A DNA stretch of 64,000 nucleotides from Acidimicrobiia bacterium (GTDB lineage Bacteria > Actinomycetota > Acidimicrobiia > Spongiisociales > ZC4RG35), in NCBI GenBank assembly GCA_017577575.1, contig PKRG01000007.1:1-64000 (forward strand). Direction: 5' to 3'. Made by a program: the position numbers and the translations under genes. Position 1 is the first letter of the stretch; each line of letters begins with the position of its first letter. Positions 8,333 to 17,731 of this stretch are shown piece by piece. The notes under the pieces were generated by a model. The model made no database searches and was not told the DNA's origin. It saw only the letters and a list, made by a program, of their open reading frames with translations.

Positions 8333-9345
8333 GGCATCCACCCCGACTGGGCGAGGCCGGCCGTCTCGTCGAGGCCGAGGGCGATGTTGGCGGCTTGGAC
8401 GGCCTGGCCGGCCGCTCCTTTGACCAGGTTGTCTATGGCGCAGAGAGCGATGACGCGTCCCGTCCGCTCGTCGGCGAAGGCGCTGACCAGCGCCCGGTTG
8501 GAGCCGACCACCCAGCGTGTCTGCGGTGGCTGGTCGATCACGTCCACGAACGGGGCGCCGCGATAGAAGTCGGCCAAGCAGCGGCGGGCCTCCTCGGTAG
8601 TGCACTCCCCCGCCAGCGTCACCGTGGCGAGTATGCCCCGCTGCATCGGCACGAGATGGGGGGTGAACACGACTCGGTGCTCTCCTCCCAGACGGAGGTC
8701 CAACGCCATCTCGATCTCGGGGCGATGCCGGTGGGAGGCCACCCCGTAGGCGCGAACACCCTCGTCGACGGCCCCGAACGTCAGCTCCGCCCTGACCGAC
8801 CTGCCGGCGCCGGAGACACCGGAGAGGCAATCGGCGACCATTCCCTCGGCCGAGGCGAGCCCCGCCTCGAGGAGAGGAGCGGCGGCCAAGAGCACGGCCG
8901 TGGGGTAGCACCCGGGCGCGGCGATCGCCTTGGCGCCTGCCACGTCGAACAGCTCGGGCAAGCCGAACACCCATTCCCCCAGCTCCTCGGGATAGGGGTG
9001 GGGAGAGCCGTAGGCGATCCGGTAACGGCTGTCCGTGTCGAGGCGGTAGTCACTGCCGAGATCGACGACGACGACCCCGCGCTGGCGAAGCGCCCGGCCG
9101 GCGTCGGCGGATGCGCCATGCGGCAAGGCCAGGAACGCCACGTCGATGTCGTCGACCGAGGACGGGTCGTTGGAGCCGAGGCGGCGGTCCCCCCCTTTGA
9201 GCTGGGGATGCACGTCGGCGAGTCGGCTTCCTTCCTGGCTGTGGGCGCCCAGGTGGACGAGGTCGAAGGCTTCGTGGTCGTCGAGGATCCGGACCAGCTC
9301 GCCTCCGGCATAACCCGAGGCGCCGAAGACGGCGGTCTTGAACAT
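8329..9345 (-). CDS. argC: N-acetyl-gamma-glutamyl-phosphate reductase
   Basis: It reduces acetylglutamyl phosphate to the semialdehyde with NADPH. The 338-residue protein begins MFKTAVFGASGYAGGELVR, with the GxSGxxG dinucleotide-binding loop. The catalytic cysteine is C146 in IAAPGCYPTA, and the later HRHRPEIE block holds the second conserved histidine region. The ATG at 9345 is preferred over an in-frame ATG at 9363, because the latter lies inside the operator palindrome and gives six extra residues. It is first in argC-argJ-argB-argD. No Shine-Dalgarno sequence precedes it, and a TATAAT box ends 7 bases before it, so a leaderless mRNA is likely. Confidence 0.96.
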   Translation of the reverse strand: MFKTAVFGASGYAGGELVRILDDHEAFDLVHLGAHSQEGSRLADVHPQLKGGDRRLGSNDPSSVDDIDVAFLALPHGASADAGRALRQRGVVVVDLGSDYRLDTDSRYRIAYGSPHPYPEELGEWVFGLPELFDVAGAKAIAAPGCYPTAVLLAAAPLLEAGLASAEGMVADCLSGVSGAGRSVRAELTFGAVDEGVRAYGVASHRHRPEIEMALDLRLGGEHRVVFTPHLVPMQRGILATVTLAGECTTEEARRCLADFYRGAPFVDVIDQPPQTRWVVGSNRALVSAFADERTGRVIALCAIDNLVKGAAGQAVQAANIALGLDETAGLAQSGWMP

Positions 9346-9352
9346 CGGCGTG

Positions 9353-9372
9353 ATTATACGCATATGCGAATA
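9353..9372 (-). promoter_or_regulatory. ARG box and leaderless promoter of argC-argJ-argB-argD
   Basis: ATACGCATATGCGAAT (9356-9371) matches the argR operator in 15 of 16 positions. On the minus strand a perfect -10 box TATAAT (9353-9358) overlaps it and ends 7 bases before the argC ATG. Transcription would therefore start at or next to the start codon. A weak -35-like TTTCGC lies at 9376-9381 with 17-base spacing. ArgR bound here would cover the -10 box. Confidence 0.86.
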
Positions 9373-9381
9373 GGGGCGAAA

Positions 9382-10782
9382 TCAGGGCTCGCCGGGGTCG
9401 GGCAGACCCCGGTCGAGGGCGAACCGACGCACCATGGCGTAGGCCTCCTCCTCGCTGTAGGGCCCTTCCTCTATCCGCCTCTCGAGGAGCATGTCCATGA
9501 TCTCGCCCACCATCGGCCCGGGCTCGATGCCGAGATAGGCCATGACCTGCCGCCCGTTGATGGGAGGGCGCAGCTTGGCCAGCTCCTCCTGCTCCTTGAG
9601 CTTTTCGATCCGTTGCTCGAGCTCGTCGATCTGCCGCTGGATGGCCCGGGCGCGCTTCTCGTTGGCGGTGGTGACGTCGCAGCGCACCAGCTCGTTGAGC
9701 TTGTCGAGGAGGTGGCCGGCGTCGCGGACGTACCGGCGCACCGCCGAGTCGGTCCATCCCATCTTCAGCGTGTGGGGCCGCAGGTGGAGGAACACGAGCT
9801 TGGACACGTCTTCGACCACATGGCGGGGGTAGCGCAGCTCCCGAAGCCGCTTGCGGGTGATGCGGGCGCCGACTACCTCGTGGTGGTGGAAGGTGACGCC
9901 TTGGGGGCCGAACTCGCGGGTGTCGGGCTTTCCGATGTCGTGGAACAGGGCGGCGAGCCGCAGGACGAGGTCGGGAGAGGTCTTGCGGACCACGGCGATG
10001 GTGTGGGCGAGGACGTCCTTGTGCCGGTGGACCGGGTCCTGTTCCATCGCCAGCCCCGACAGCTCGGGGATGAACCGGTCGGCCAGCCCCGACTCGATCA
10101 GGCCCTCGAGAGCCGGCCCCGGGTCCGGGGCGGTGATGAGCTTTGAGAACTCGTCCCGGATCCGCTCGGCCGAGACGATCTCGAGGCGCGGGGCCATGTC
10201 CTTCACCGCCTCGAAGGCCTTGCGGTCGGGCTCGAAGCCGAGGGTGGCCTGGAAGCGGAACAGACGCAGCATCCGCAACGGGTCGTCGGAGAAGGAGAGC
10301 TCCGGCTCGAGGGGGGTGCGCAGGACCCGGGCGGCCAGGTCGGCCGCCCCGCCGTAGGGGTCGACCGGGGTGACGTCCGGAAAGGAGATGGCCATGGCGT
10401 TGACGGTGAAGTCCCGTCGGGACAGGTCGACTTCGATGTCGTCGGAGAACTCGACGTGGGGCTTGCGGGAATCGTCGCGGTAGATCTCCTTGCGGAAGGT
10501 GGTGATCTCGACGTTCCGCCCGTTCTTGATCGCCCCGACGGTGCCGAAGGCCTTGCCCACCGTGTACACGGAGTCGGCCCAGCCCTCCAGGATCTCCTGG
10601 ATGTCGTCGGGCCGGGCGTCGGTGGCGAAGTCGAAATCCACGTCCTCGGTCCGACCGAGGAAGGCGTCGCGGACCGAGCCGCCCACGAGATACAGCTGGT
10701 AGCCGGCGGCAGCGAACAACTCCCCCAGCTGCATCGGGGGGAGGTCGGGATCCACCAGCCAGCGCATGCGCTCCGGGATCAC
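9382..10782 (-). CDS. cca: CCA tRNA nucleotidyltransferase (HD-domain type)
   Basis: It adds or repairs the 3' CCA of tRNAs. Both tRNA genes in this window lack an encoded CCA and so need it. The 466-residue protein has the class II nucleotidyltransferase core: YLVGGSVRDAFLGR (about 28-41) followed by the metal-binding DVDFDFA. It also has RRDFTVNAMA and the tRNA-binding head domain. An HD phosphohydrolase domain follows (HRHKDVLAHT ... LFHDIGKP), and then a lysine/glutamate-rich helical tail. The corresponding gene in M. tuberculosis (pcnA, Rv3907c) occupies the same place next to the murJ-sigM-trx region. Start ATG at 10782. Confidence 0.95.
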   Translation of the reverse strand: MIPERMRWLVDPDLPPMQLGELFAAAGYQLYLVGGSVRDAFLGRTEDVDFDFATDARPDDIQEILEGWADSVYTVGKAFGTVGAIKNGRNVEITTFRKEIYRDDSRKPHVEFSDDIEVDLSRRDFTVNAMAISFPDVTPVDPYGGAADLAARVLRTPLEPELSFSDDPLRMLRLFRFQATLGFEPDRKAFEAVKDMAPRLEIVSAERIRDEFSKLITAPDPGPALEGLIESGLADRFIPELSGLAMEQDPVHRHKDVLAHTIAVVRKTSPDLVLRLAALFHDIGKPDTREFGPQGVTFHHHEVVGARITRKRLRELRYPRHVVEDVSKLVFLHLRPHTLKMGWTDSAVRRYVRDAGHLLDKLNELVRCDVTTANEKRARAIQRQIDELEQRIEKLKEQEELAKLRPPINGRQVMAYLGIEPGPMVGEIMDMLLERRIEEGPYSEEEAYAMVRRFALDRGLPDPGEP

Positions 10783-10851
10783 GTGCCCGAGGATACGTGC
10801 GAGTGCGTGCGCGGACGAAAGTCCGGCCCGGGCGCCCGCCCCCGCCTTCGG

Positions 10852-11937
10852 CTAGGAGAGCAGTCCGGCTTCCATCGCCTTCGCCCGCAGTTGATGGCCG
10901 TTGCGGACGTGAGGCAGCGCGGTGTCGATGTCGACGTGGCGGGACAGGACCAGACGGAGGATCGACTGGTCGAAGGTCTGCATGCCGAAGAACTCGGACT
11001 CGCGGATCAGCTCCTGCAGTGTCGCCGTCGGCTGCTCCGACATGATCCACTCCTGCACCCGCTCGTTGTTGACCAGCACCTCGGTGGCCAGGACCAGCCC
11101 CGATCCGTTGATCGACTCGAGGAGGCGCTGGCTGACGATGCCCTTGAGGAGGCCGGCCAGCTGGGACCGGACCATCTGGTGCTGGGAGGTCGGGAAGTAG
11201 CCCACCAGCCGGGTGATCGTCTCGGCGGGGTCGCTGGTCCGCATCGTCGAGATCACGAGGTGGCCGGTCTCGGCGGCGGTGATCGCCGCCCGGGCCGTCT
11301 CCTGGTCGCCGATCTCCGACAGGACGATCACATCGGCGTCCTGGCGCATCGCGGCCTTCACGGCCGAGGCGTAGTCGAGCGTGTCGACTCCGATCTCCCG
11401 CTGGGCGACCACCGCCTTCTTGTCGGGGTGGAGCACCTCGATGGGGTCTTCGATCGTCACGATCGAGATCGCCCGGTTCTCGTTGATCCAGTCCACCATC
11501 GAGGCGACGGTGGTGGTCTTCCCGGACCCCGACGGGCCCGTCACCAACACGATGCCGGGGGTCTCGTTCTCGATGAGCTTGCGGACCGCGGTCGGCAACC
11601 CCAGCTCCTCGAAGTCGGGCGATCCGGGCACGACCCGTCGCATCACCATGGATATCGACCCGCGCTGGCGGAAGGCGGCGACACGGAACCGGCCGAGATC
11701 GGGCTTGCCGTATGCGAAATCGGCCTGGCCGGCGGCCTTGAAGTCCCGGGCCGCCCGGGCGGTGAACAGCTCCGCGGCGAGTGCCTCGGTGTCGGTGGTC
11801 TTGAGCGGCTCGAACTCGTCGAGGCGCTCGAGCTCGCCGTCGACGCGGATCACCGGGGGTGAGCCGACCTTGAGGTGCAGGTCGGAAGCGTTGCGTTCCA
11901 CGACGCGGCGCAGGAGATCATCGATGACTATCGGCAT
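10852..11937 (-). CDS. PilT-like (type IV pilus retraction family) ATPase
   Basis: A hexameric secretion/pilus ATPase of 361 residues. The order is an N-terminal PAS-like domain (DLHLKVGSPP, residues 19-28), then Walker A GPSGSGKTT (134-142), TIEDPIE (161-167), Asp-box-like SEIGDQET (207-214) and AAETGHLVISTMRT (221-234). Two blocks differ from typical PilT: GE(I/M)RDxET is SEIGDQET, losing the arginine, and TLHT is TMRT, losing the HIS-box histidine. Walker A and B regions look intact. No other pilus gene is in the window, so the partner machine is unknown. It is 69 bases from its neighbours on both sides, on the same strand. Confidence 0.85.
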   Translation of the reverse strand: MPIVIDDLLRRVVERNASDLHLKVGSPPVIRVDGELERLDEFEPLKTTDTEALAAELFTARAARDFKAAGQADFAYGKPDLGRFRVAAFRQRGSISMVMRRVVPGSPDFEELGLPTAVRKLIENETPGIVLVTGPSGSGKTTTVASMVDWINENRAISIVTIEDPIEVLHPDKKAVVAQREIGVDTLDYASAVKAAMRQDADVIVLSEIGDQETARAAITAAETGHLVISTMRTSDPAETITRLVGYFPTSQHQMVRSQLAGLLKGIVSQRLLESINGSGLVLATEVLVNNERVQEWIMSEQPTATLQELIRESEFFGMQTFDQSILRLVLSRHVDIDTALPHVRNGHQLRAKAMEAGLLS

Positions 11938-12006
11938 GGGCGGTGGTTCCTGGGATGGTCGACGAAGCGATATCGGCCGTCTCGCCCCGCGACTTGATGC
12001 CGACCG

Positions 12007-13026
<1,020 letters not shown>

Positions 13027-13044
13027 CTCCGTACTCTCTCACAT

Positions 13045-13770
13045 GTGAGGTCCGAACTCCGCACGAGAGGCGAATGGCCCGGGCTCGTGAAGCTGCGGCG
13101 GGGCTGGGCCGCCGCCCAGGCCCGGCCGTGGAACGACCAGACGGTCGAGCTGGCGTCGCTCCGCCTCGAACGCGGAGGCGACCGCTTCATCGGGGCATGC
13201 GTCGGCTGGCTCGCCGAGAGAGGAGTGAAGAGGGTGCTCTCGCCGGCGATGCCCGACGACCAGTCGTCTGTGTGGCGGAGGGCCGGCTTCGAGAACCACC
13301 TCGAGCTCGTCGTGTACGAAAAGGACCTCCGGCAGCCGCCTCCCCCGCCGCTGCACCGGGTCGCCGCCGACCCCTCACCGGACCCGGCCGCCCTCGCCGT
13401 GATCGACGACCGCGCCTTCGACCCCACGTGGCGGATCGGCAAGGCCGGCCTGGTCGACGCCATGGCCGCCACCCCCACTTCGGCCGTGCTGACCGTACGC
13501 GTCGACGGTGTCGTCGCCGGTTTCGCCATCGTCGGTGAGATGGCCGCCGTGTCCTACCTCCAGCGCCTCGCCGTGGACCCCGACCACGCCCGGAGAGGCA
13601 TCGGCCGGTCGCTGGTGAGGGCCTCTGTCGACTGGGCGCGTCGCCACGGAGCCCGCACGATGGTCCTCAACACCCAGCCGGAGAACCTGGCGGCGGCGAG
13701 GCTCTACGAAGACGAAGGCTTCGTGAGGCTGGGCGCCCGCCTCCGCGTCCTCGCCAAGGAGGGCGCCTGA
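13045..13770 (+). CDS. GNAT-family N-acetyltransferase (Rv3909-region type)
   Basis: The 241-residue protein has a C-terminal GNAT fold (about 115-241). It includes the acetyl-CoA pyrophosphate loop LAVDPDHARRGIGRSL (Q/RxxGxG/A) and NTQPENLAAARLYEDEGFV. The N-terminal 110 residues look like a degenerate second acetyltransferase half, as in two-domain GNAT proteins. The frame is open upstream into the deacetylase gene, but GTG at 13045 avoids that overlap. The stop overlaps the ATG of the pseudokinase gene (TGATG), so the two are probably translated together. Substrate unknown. A deacetylase-family gene and an acetyltransferase gene are back to back here, though a functional link is only a guess. 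Confidence 0.82.
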   Translation: MRSELRTRGEWPGLVKLRRGWAAAQARPWNDQTVELASLRLERGGDRFIGACVGWLAERGVKRVLSPAMPDDQSSVWRRAGFENHLELVVYEKDLRQPPPPPLHRVAADPSPDPAALAVIDDRAFDPTWRIGKAGLVDAMAATPTSAVLTVRVDGVVAGFAIVGEMAAVSYLQRLAVDPDHARRGIGRSLVRASVDWARRHGARTMVLNTQPENLAAARLYEDEGFVRLGARLRVLAKEGA

Positions 13771-15080
13771 TGCCGGTGGCGATCCCGGATCGCTTCCGGC
13801 TCGAAGTCCGCCTGGGGCGCGACGGCGACATCGAGGAGTGGCTGGCCACCGACACGTCCCTGGACCGGCCCGTGCTCATCCGCGTCCTCGGGCCGGAGAC
13901 GTCGGCAGAGCGACGGCGTGAGTTCGTCACCGCCGTCCAGAAGGCCTCGGCCGTCAGCCATCTCCACCTCTCGGCCATCTACCTGGTCGAGGAAGTGGAA
14001 GACGGCGCCTACTCGGTGTCGGAGTGGAACGGGGGCGCCACCCTCCGCGCCCGCCTCGACGCCGGGGACACCATCGAGCCGGAAGAGTTCCTCTCCAACG
14101 CCTCGGGGTTGTTCTCGGCGCTGGCCGCGTTGCACGAGGCGGGCGTGGTCCACGGCGGCATCGACCTGAGTGCCATCACCTACACCGTCGCCCACCCCGC
14201 CAAGCTGGGGGCTTTCGGGCGCCATTCCCGCGGGGCCGACCCCCACGACGACGTGCGCCAGCTGGCGGAGGTGCTCGAGCAGGCTCTCACGGGGTCGCCT
14301 CCCGGCATCACCCCTCCCTCGGAGGCGATCGACGGGCTCAGCAGCGACGTGGACCGGATCCTGCGGGCGGGGCGCACCTCCAACGTGTCGGCGCGCAGCC
14401 TCGCCGAGGCGTTCGCGTCGGCCCCGACCCCGCGGCGTCCCCAACCCGAGTCGCCGCGTCCGTCCCGGCGCTTGCTGCTGACGGCGATGGCCCTGGTCGT
14501 CGCCGCCGCCGGGTTGGTGGGGCTGGGCCGCCTGTTCACCCCCAGCGGCCTCCCCATCGCCCCTCCCCCTGCCGCCCAGCAGGCCGGCGGACCCCCGCAG
14601 TCGCCCACCACGACGGAGGCCGCCCCTCCCCCGACTTCGTCGATCCCCCAGCCCTCGAGCGACGTCACGGTGTCGTCGGCGGAGACCTTCGACCCGTTCG
14701 GCGGCGGCGACGAGAACGACGCCCTGGTCGAGAACCTCCTCGACGGCGACACCTCGACGCAGTGGCGGACCGAGACCTACCTCGATCCGCTTCCGCTGCT
14801 CAAGCCCGGCGTGGGGATCCGGGTGGAGGTGACGGGCACTCCCCGGGTGCTCGAGCTGATCGGCCTCGCCCCCGGTGCGTCATTCGAGATCAGATGGGCC
14901 CCGCGGGCATCCGACGACCTCGACGACTACGAGGTCGTCGGCCGCCTCGATTCCCAGCCGGGCACGACCTCGCTCCAGCTCCCCTCCCGGCCCGATGGCG
15001 CCTGGCTGATCTGGTTCACCGATTTGCCTCCCCACGAAGGGGACTTCCAGGCCTCCATCTCGGAGCTGCGCTTTCGCTGA
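13770..15080 (+). CDS. Pseudokinase-TM-discoidin-like protein in the murJ position (MurJ flippase domain absent)
   Basis: A 436-residue membrane protein. Residues 7-215 resemble a protein kinase domain without catalytic residues. The ATP lysine is replaced (VLIRVL), the HRD loop reads VHGGIDLSAI without the catalytic Asp and Asn, and the DFG triad reads GAFG. A membrane helix follows (about 234-254), then a Pro/Thr-rich linker and a C-terminal domain (about 300-436) with LLDGDTSTQWRT, the pattern of discoidin/F5-F8-type sugar-binding domains. This is the same layout as the C-terminal half of mycobacterial MviN/MurJ (Rv3910), which also sits just before sigM. Here the lipid II flippase half is missing. 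A role as a peptidoglycan-synthesis scaffold is inference. Confidence 0.8.
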   Translation: MPVAIPDRFRLEVRLGRDGDIEEWLATDTSLDRPVLIRVLGPETSAERRREFVTAVQKASAVSHLHLSAIYLVEEVEDGAYSVSEWNGGATLRARLDAGDTIEPEEFLSNASGLFSALAALHEAGVVHGGIDLSAITYTVAHPAKLGAFGRHSRGADPHDDVRQLAEVLEQALTGSPPGITPPSEAIDGLSSDVDRILRAGRTSNVSARSLAEAFASAPTPRRPQPESPRPSRRLLLTAMALVVAAAGLVGLGRLFTPSGLPIAPPPAAQQAGGPPQSPTTTEAAPPPTSSIPQPSSDVTVSSAETFDPFGGGDENDALVENLLDGDTSTQWRTETYLDPLPLLKPGVGIRVEVTGTPRVLELIGLAPGASFEIRWAPRASDDLDDYEVVGRLDSQPGTTSLQLPSRPDGAWLIWFTDLPPHEGDFQASISELRFR

Positions 15081-15126
15081 GAATTGGATCCGAGGGACCG
15101 GGGCCGGCCCGGTAGCCTGACCGCCG

Positions 15127-15675
15127 GTGAAAGACCTCCCCGATCCGGATCTCCTCGCCCGCGCCGCTCGCGGCGACCGGGCGGCCTTCGACGAGCTCAT
15201 GCGTCGCCACGAGGACCGGGTCTTCGCCATCTGCCTGCGCATCGTCCGCGACCGAGAGGTCGCATTGGACACGGTGCAGGACACGTTCCTCACGGTCTTC
15301 CGCAAGGCCGGCCAGTTCCGCGGCGAATCCCAGTTCTCGACGTGGCTCTATCGGGTCGCCGTCAACACCTGCTACGACCACCTGCGGCGCCGCAAGCGCC
15401 GCCCCACGGAGCCTCTGCCCGAGGGCTTCGAGCCGCCCGACCGTCATGTCGACTCGGCCCTCTCCTCGGTCGAGTTGCGTCCCGACCTGACCACGGCCCT
15501 GGCGTCCTTGTCGGAGGAGTTCCGCACGACACTGGTGCTGGCCGACGTGGAGGGCTTTCCGATCGGCGAGGTCGCCCGAATCCTCGACGTCGCCGAAGGC
15601 ACCGTGAAATCGCGCCTCCACCGGGCGCGCAAGGAGTTGGCCCGAATACTCGGGAACCGTGAGGCATGGGGATGA
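15127..15675 (+). CDS. sigM: ECF (group 4) RNA polymerase sigma factor, SigM-like
   Basis: A 182-residue extracytoplasmic-function sigma factor. Region 2 spans about residues 20-90 (DELMRRHEDRVFAICLRIVRD ... STWLYRVAVNTCYDHLRRRKRR), and region 4 spans about 120-175 (LSEEFRTTLVLADVEGFPIGEVARILDVAEGTVKSRLHRAR, a helix-turn-helix). Start GTG at 15127. An anti-sigma gene follows 7 bases after the stop, as usual for such pairs. The place between the murJ-like gene and trxB is that of sigM (Rv3911) in mycobacteria, which supports the name. Its target promoters are unknown. Confidence 0.9.
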   Translation: MKDLPDPDLLARAARGDRAAFDELMRRHEDRVFAICLRIVRDREVALDTVQDTFLTVFRKAGQFRGESQFSTWLYRVAVNTCYDHLRRRKRRPTEPLPEGFEPPDRHVDSALSSVELRPDLTTALASLSEEFRTTLVLADVEGFPIGEVARILDVAEGTVKSRLHRARKELARILGNREAWG

Positions 15676-15682
15676 CATCCAA

Positions 15683-16465
15683 GTGAGTGACCCGATGCAC
15701 GAACGCCATGACCTCGATCTCATCGCCGCTTTCGCCCGGGAGGCCCTCGCCGATGCCTCGCCGGCGCGCGCGCTGATCGAGTCCTGCCCCGAGTGCGCCG
15801 AGTACTACCGGGCCACCCGGCTGGTCCTGGAGGCGGTGCGGACGGACCCCGCCCCGCGGCTGACCGACCTGGAGCGGTACCGCCTCCATCGGGCGATCTG
15901 GGAGGAGGTGGCACCGGAGGCACCGGCGGCATCTCCGACATCGAGGGGCCGGTGGTGGTACCGCCTGGCGGGGGCGGCGGCGGCGCTGGCGGCGGTGGTC
16001 GCCGTCGGCGGCGTGCTCGGGAACGGTAGGGCCGCCGAGGAACCGACCATGACGACCGCCGCCCGCGAGCTGTTCACTGCGGCTCCCGACGCGATGGCAG
16101 ACCGCGACGAGACCCTCGCTCCCCTCTCCGCCGGTGCGGAGGCCTTCGACACGACGGAGGCGGCCTCCTCGGCCGCCGGGGCCGGCGAAGCCGCCGATGG
16201 GGCGGGTGCCCCGACGGTGGTGTTCTCCGCCGCCGACCTCCCCGAGGTGGCGTCCGCCTTCACGGACCGGGTCTCGGCGGGCGAGGCAGTGATCGAACCT
16301 ACGTTCGATTGCGCGGAGTGGGCCGACGCCGACGATCTGCTGGCGGCGGAGCCGGCGGAGATGGACGGGGAGCCGGTGTGGCTGCTCGCCCACGGTGAGC
16401 GCGACGCCCCCTCCGTCGAGGTCGTCGACGCCGCCGAGTGTGTCGTCGTCTACCCGCACGGGTGA
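15683..16465 (+). CDS. Membrane anti-sigma factor (RsmA-like)
   Basis: A 260-residue single-pass membrane protein. The cytoplasmic N-terminus has SCPECAEYY, the CxxC half of a ZAS-type anti-sigma domain. The upstream histidine of the HxxxCxxC pattern is not in its usual place. One membrane helix follows RGRWWYRL (about residues 84-106). The extracytoplasmic part is rich in Ala, Glu and Asp, with a C-terminal segment containing two cysteines (FDCAEWAD ... DAAECVVV). The GTG at 15683, seven bases after the sigma stop, is chosen. An in-frame GTG at 15659 would overlap the sigma gene. It probably holds the SigM-like factor inactive until an envelope signal. Confidence 0.75.
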   Translation: MSDPMHERHDLDLIAAFAREALADASPARALIESCPECAEYYRATRLVLEAVRTDPAPRLTDLERYRLHRAIWEEVAPEAPAASPTSRGRWWYRLAGAAAALAAVVAVGGVLGNGRAAEEPTMTTAARELFTAAPDAMADRDETLAPLSAGAEAFDTTEAASSAAGAGEAADGAGAPTVVFSAADLPEVASAFTDRVSAGEAVIEPTFDCAEWADADDLLAAEPAEMDGEPVWLLAHGERDAPSVEVVDAAECVVVYPHG

Positions 16466-16494
16466 GCGGACGCGCCGCGGCTAACCTCGTGGTG

Positions 16495-16770
16495 ATGGAG
16501 GATTTCCCCGCCCGACTGGCGACGTTCCTCGAGGACATCGCCACCCGCGTGCGTGCGATGACGGTCGACCGGATCTCGAAGGCGGTCCGGCTCTCGACGC
16601 TCGGGATGATCGCGGCCGCGTTCGGGCTGATGGCGGCGATCTTCCTCTTCCTCACGGTCTTCGCTGCCCTGGAGATCTCTCTGGGAAGCGACGCTGCCGC
16701 CTGGGGCGTCCTGGCGGGACTATTCCTGCTCGCCGGGGCGTTGTTGTGGAGTAAGCGGAGCAAGGATTGA
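16495..16770 (+). CDS. Small two-helix membrane protein, unknown function
   Basis: A 91-residue protein starting MEDFPARLATFLEDIATRVRAM. It has an amphipathic N-terminal part, then two membrane helices (about 36-60, MIAAAFGLMAAIFLFLTVFAALEI, and about 67-86, WGVLAGLFLLAGALLW) and a basic end SKRSKD. The layout resembles small holin-like or phage-shock-type actinobacterial membrane proteins, but no family is recognised. It lies 29 bases after the anti-sigma gene and 6 bases before trxB, so it is in the same transcription unit. The ATG at 16495 is preferred to upstream in-frame codons inside the anti-sigma gene. Confidence 0.7.
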   Translation: MEDFPARLATFLEDIATRVRAMTVDRISKAVRLSTLGMIAAAFGLMAAIFLFLTVFAALEISLGSDAAAWGVLAGLFLLAGALLWSKRSKD

Positions 16771-16776
16771 ACACAG

Positions 16777-17706
16777 GTGTCCACTATTGAGAAGGTGGCC
16801 ATCATCGGCAGCGGGCCGGCCGGACTCACGGCGGCGCTGTATGCCGCCCGTGCCGACCTCGAGCCCATCGTCTTCGAGGGCTATTCGGCCGGTGGCCAGC
16901 TGATGATCACCACCGAGGTCGAGAACTTCCCCGGGTTCCCCGACGGCGTGCAGGGACCGGAGTTGATGGACCGATTCCGCAAGCAGGCGGAACGGTTCGG
17001 GGCGCGCCTGCACACCGTCGACGTCGACCGGGTCGACTTCTCACAACATCCCTTCCGCTTGTGGGTGGGGGCCGACGAGTACCTCGCCGAGGCGGTCATC
17101 GTCGCCACTGGGGCGTCGGCCAAGTGGCTCGACGTGCCGGGCGAGCAGCGTTTGACGGGCCGGGGCGTGTCCGCCTGTGCGACCTGCGACGGGTTCTTCT
17201 TCCGCGACAAGCGGCTCGTCGTCGTTGGCGGCGGCGACTCGGCCATGGAAGAGGCGCTCTTTCTCACCAAGTTCGCTTCCCGGGTCACCATCGTCCACCG
17301 CCGCGACGAGTTCCGGGCGTCCAAGATCATGGCTGCCCGGGCCCTCGAGCATCCCAAGATCGACGTGATCTGGAACGCCGTGGTCAAAGAGATCCACGGC
17401 GAAGACGGTGTCACCGGCGTGACCCTGGAGGACACGGTCACCGGAGAGACCCGACTCTTCGAGACCGACGGGGTCTTCGTGGCCATCGGGCACACTCCCA
17501 ACACGAAGCTGTTCGAAGGCCAGCTGGAGCTCGACGCCAACGGGTACATCGTCCTCGAAGACGGCGTGTCGACCCGCACGTCGGTCGAAGGCGTGTTCGC
17601 CGCCGGTGACGTGGCCGACTCCTACTATCGGCAGGCGATCACCGCGGCCGGCACTGGGTGCCGGGCGGCGATCGACGCCGAGCGCTGGCTGGCTTCCCGA
17701 GAATGA
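16777..17706 (+). CDS. trxB: Thioredoxin reductase
   Basis: It passes electrons from NADPH through FAD to thioredoxin in the cytoplasm. The 309-residue protein has the FAD loop IIGSGPAGLTAA (about 9-20), the redox pair CATCDGFFF (about residues 130-133), the NADPH loop VVGGGDSAMEE and the C-terminal FAD segment VFAAGDVAD. Length is standard. Start GTG at 16777. It is 25 bases upstream of trxA. The trxB-trxA pair next to sigM and cwlM is the conserved actinobacterial arrangement and probably answers to disulfide or envelope stress through the neighbouring sigma factor. Confidence 0.96.
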   Translation: MSTIEKVAIIGSGPAGLTAALYAARADLEPIVFEGYSAGGQLMITTEVENFPGFPDGVQGPELMDRFRKQAERFGARLHTVDVDRVDFSQHPFRLWVGADEYLAEAVIVATGASAKWLDVPGEQRLTGRGVSACATCDGFFFRDKRLVVVGGGDSAMEEALFLTKFASRVTIVHRRDEFRASKIMAARALEHPKIDVIWNAVVKEIHGEDGVTGVTLEDTVTGETRLFETDGVFVAIGHTPNTKLFEGQLELDANGYIVLEDGVSTRTSVEGVFAAGDVADSYYRQAITAAGTGCRAAIDAERWLASRE

Positions 17707-17731
17707 CGTTTCTGAGCAAGGAGACATCCCC

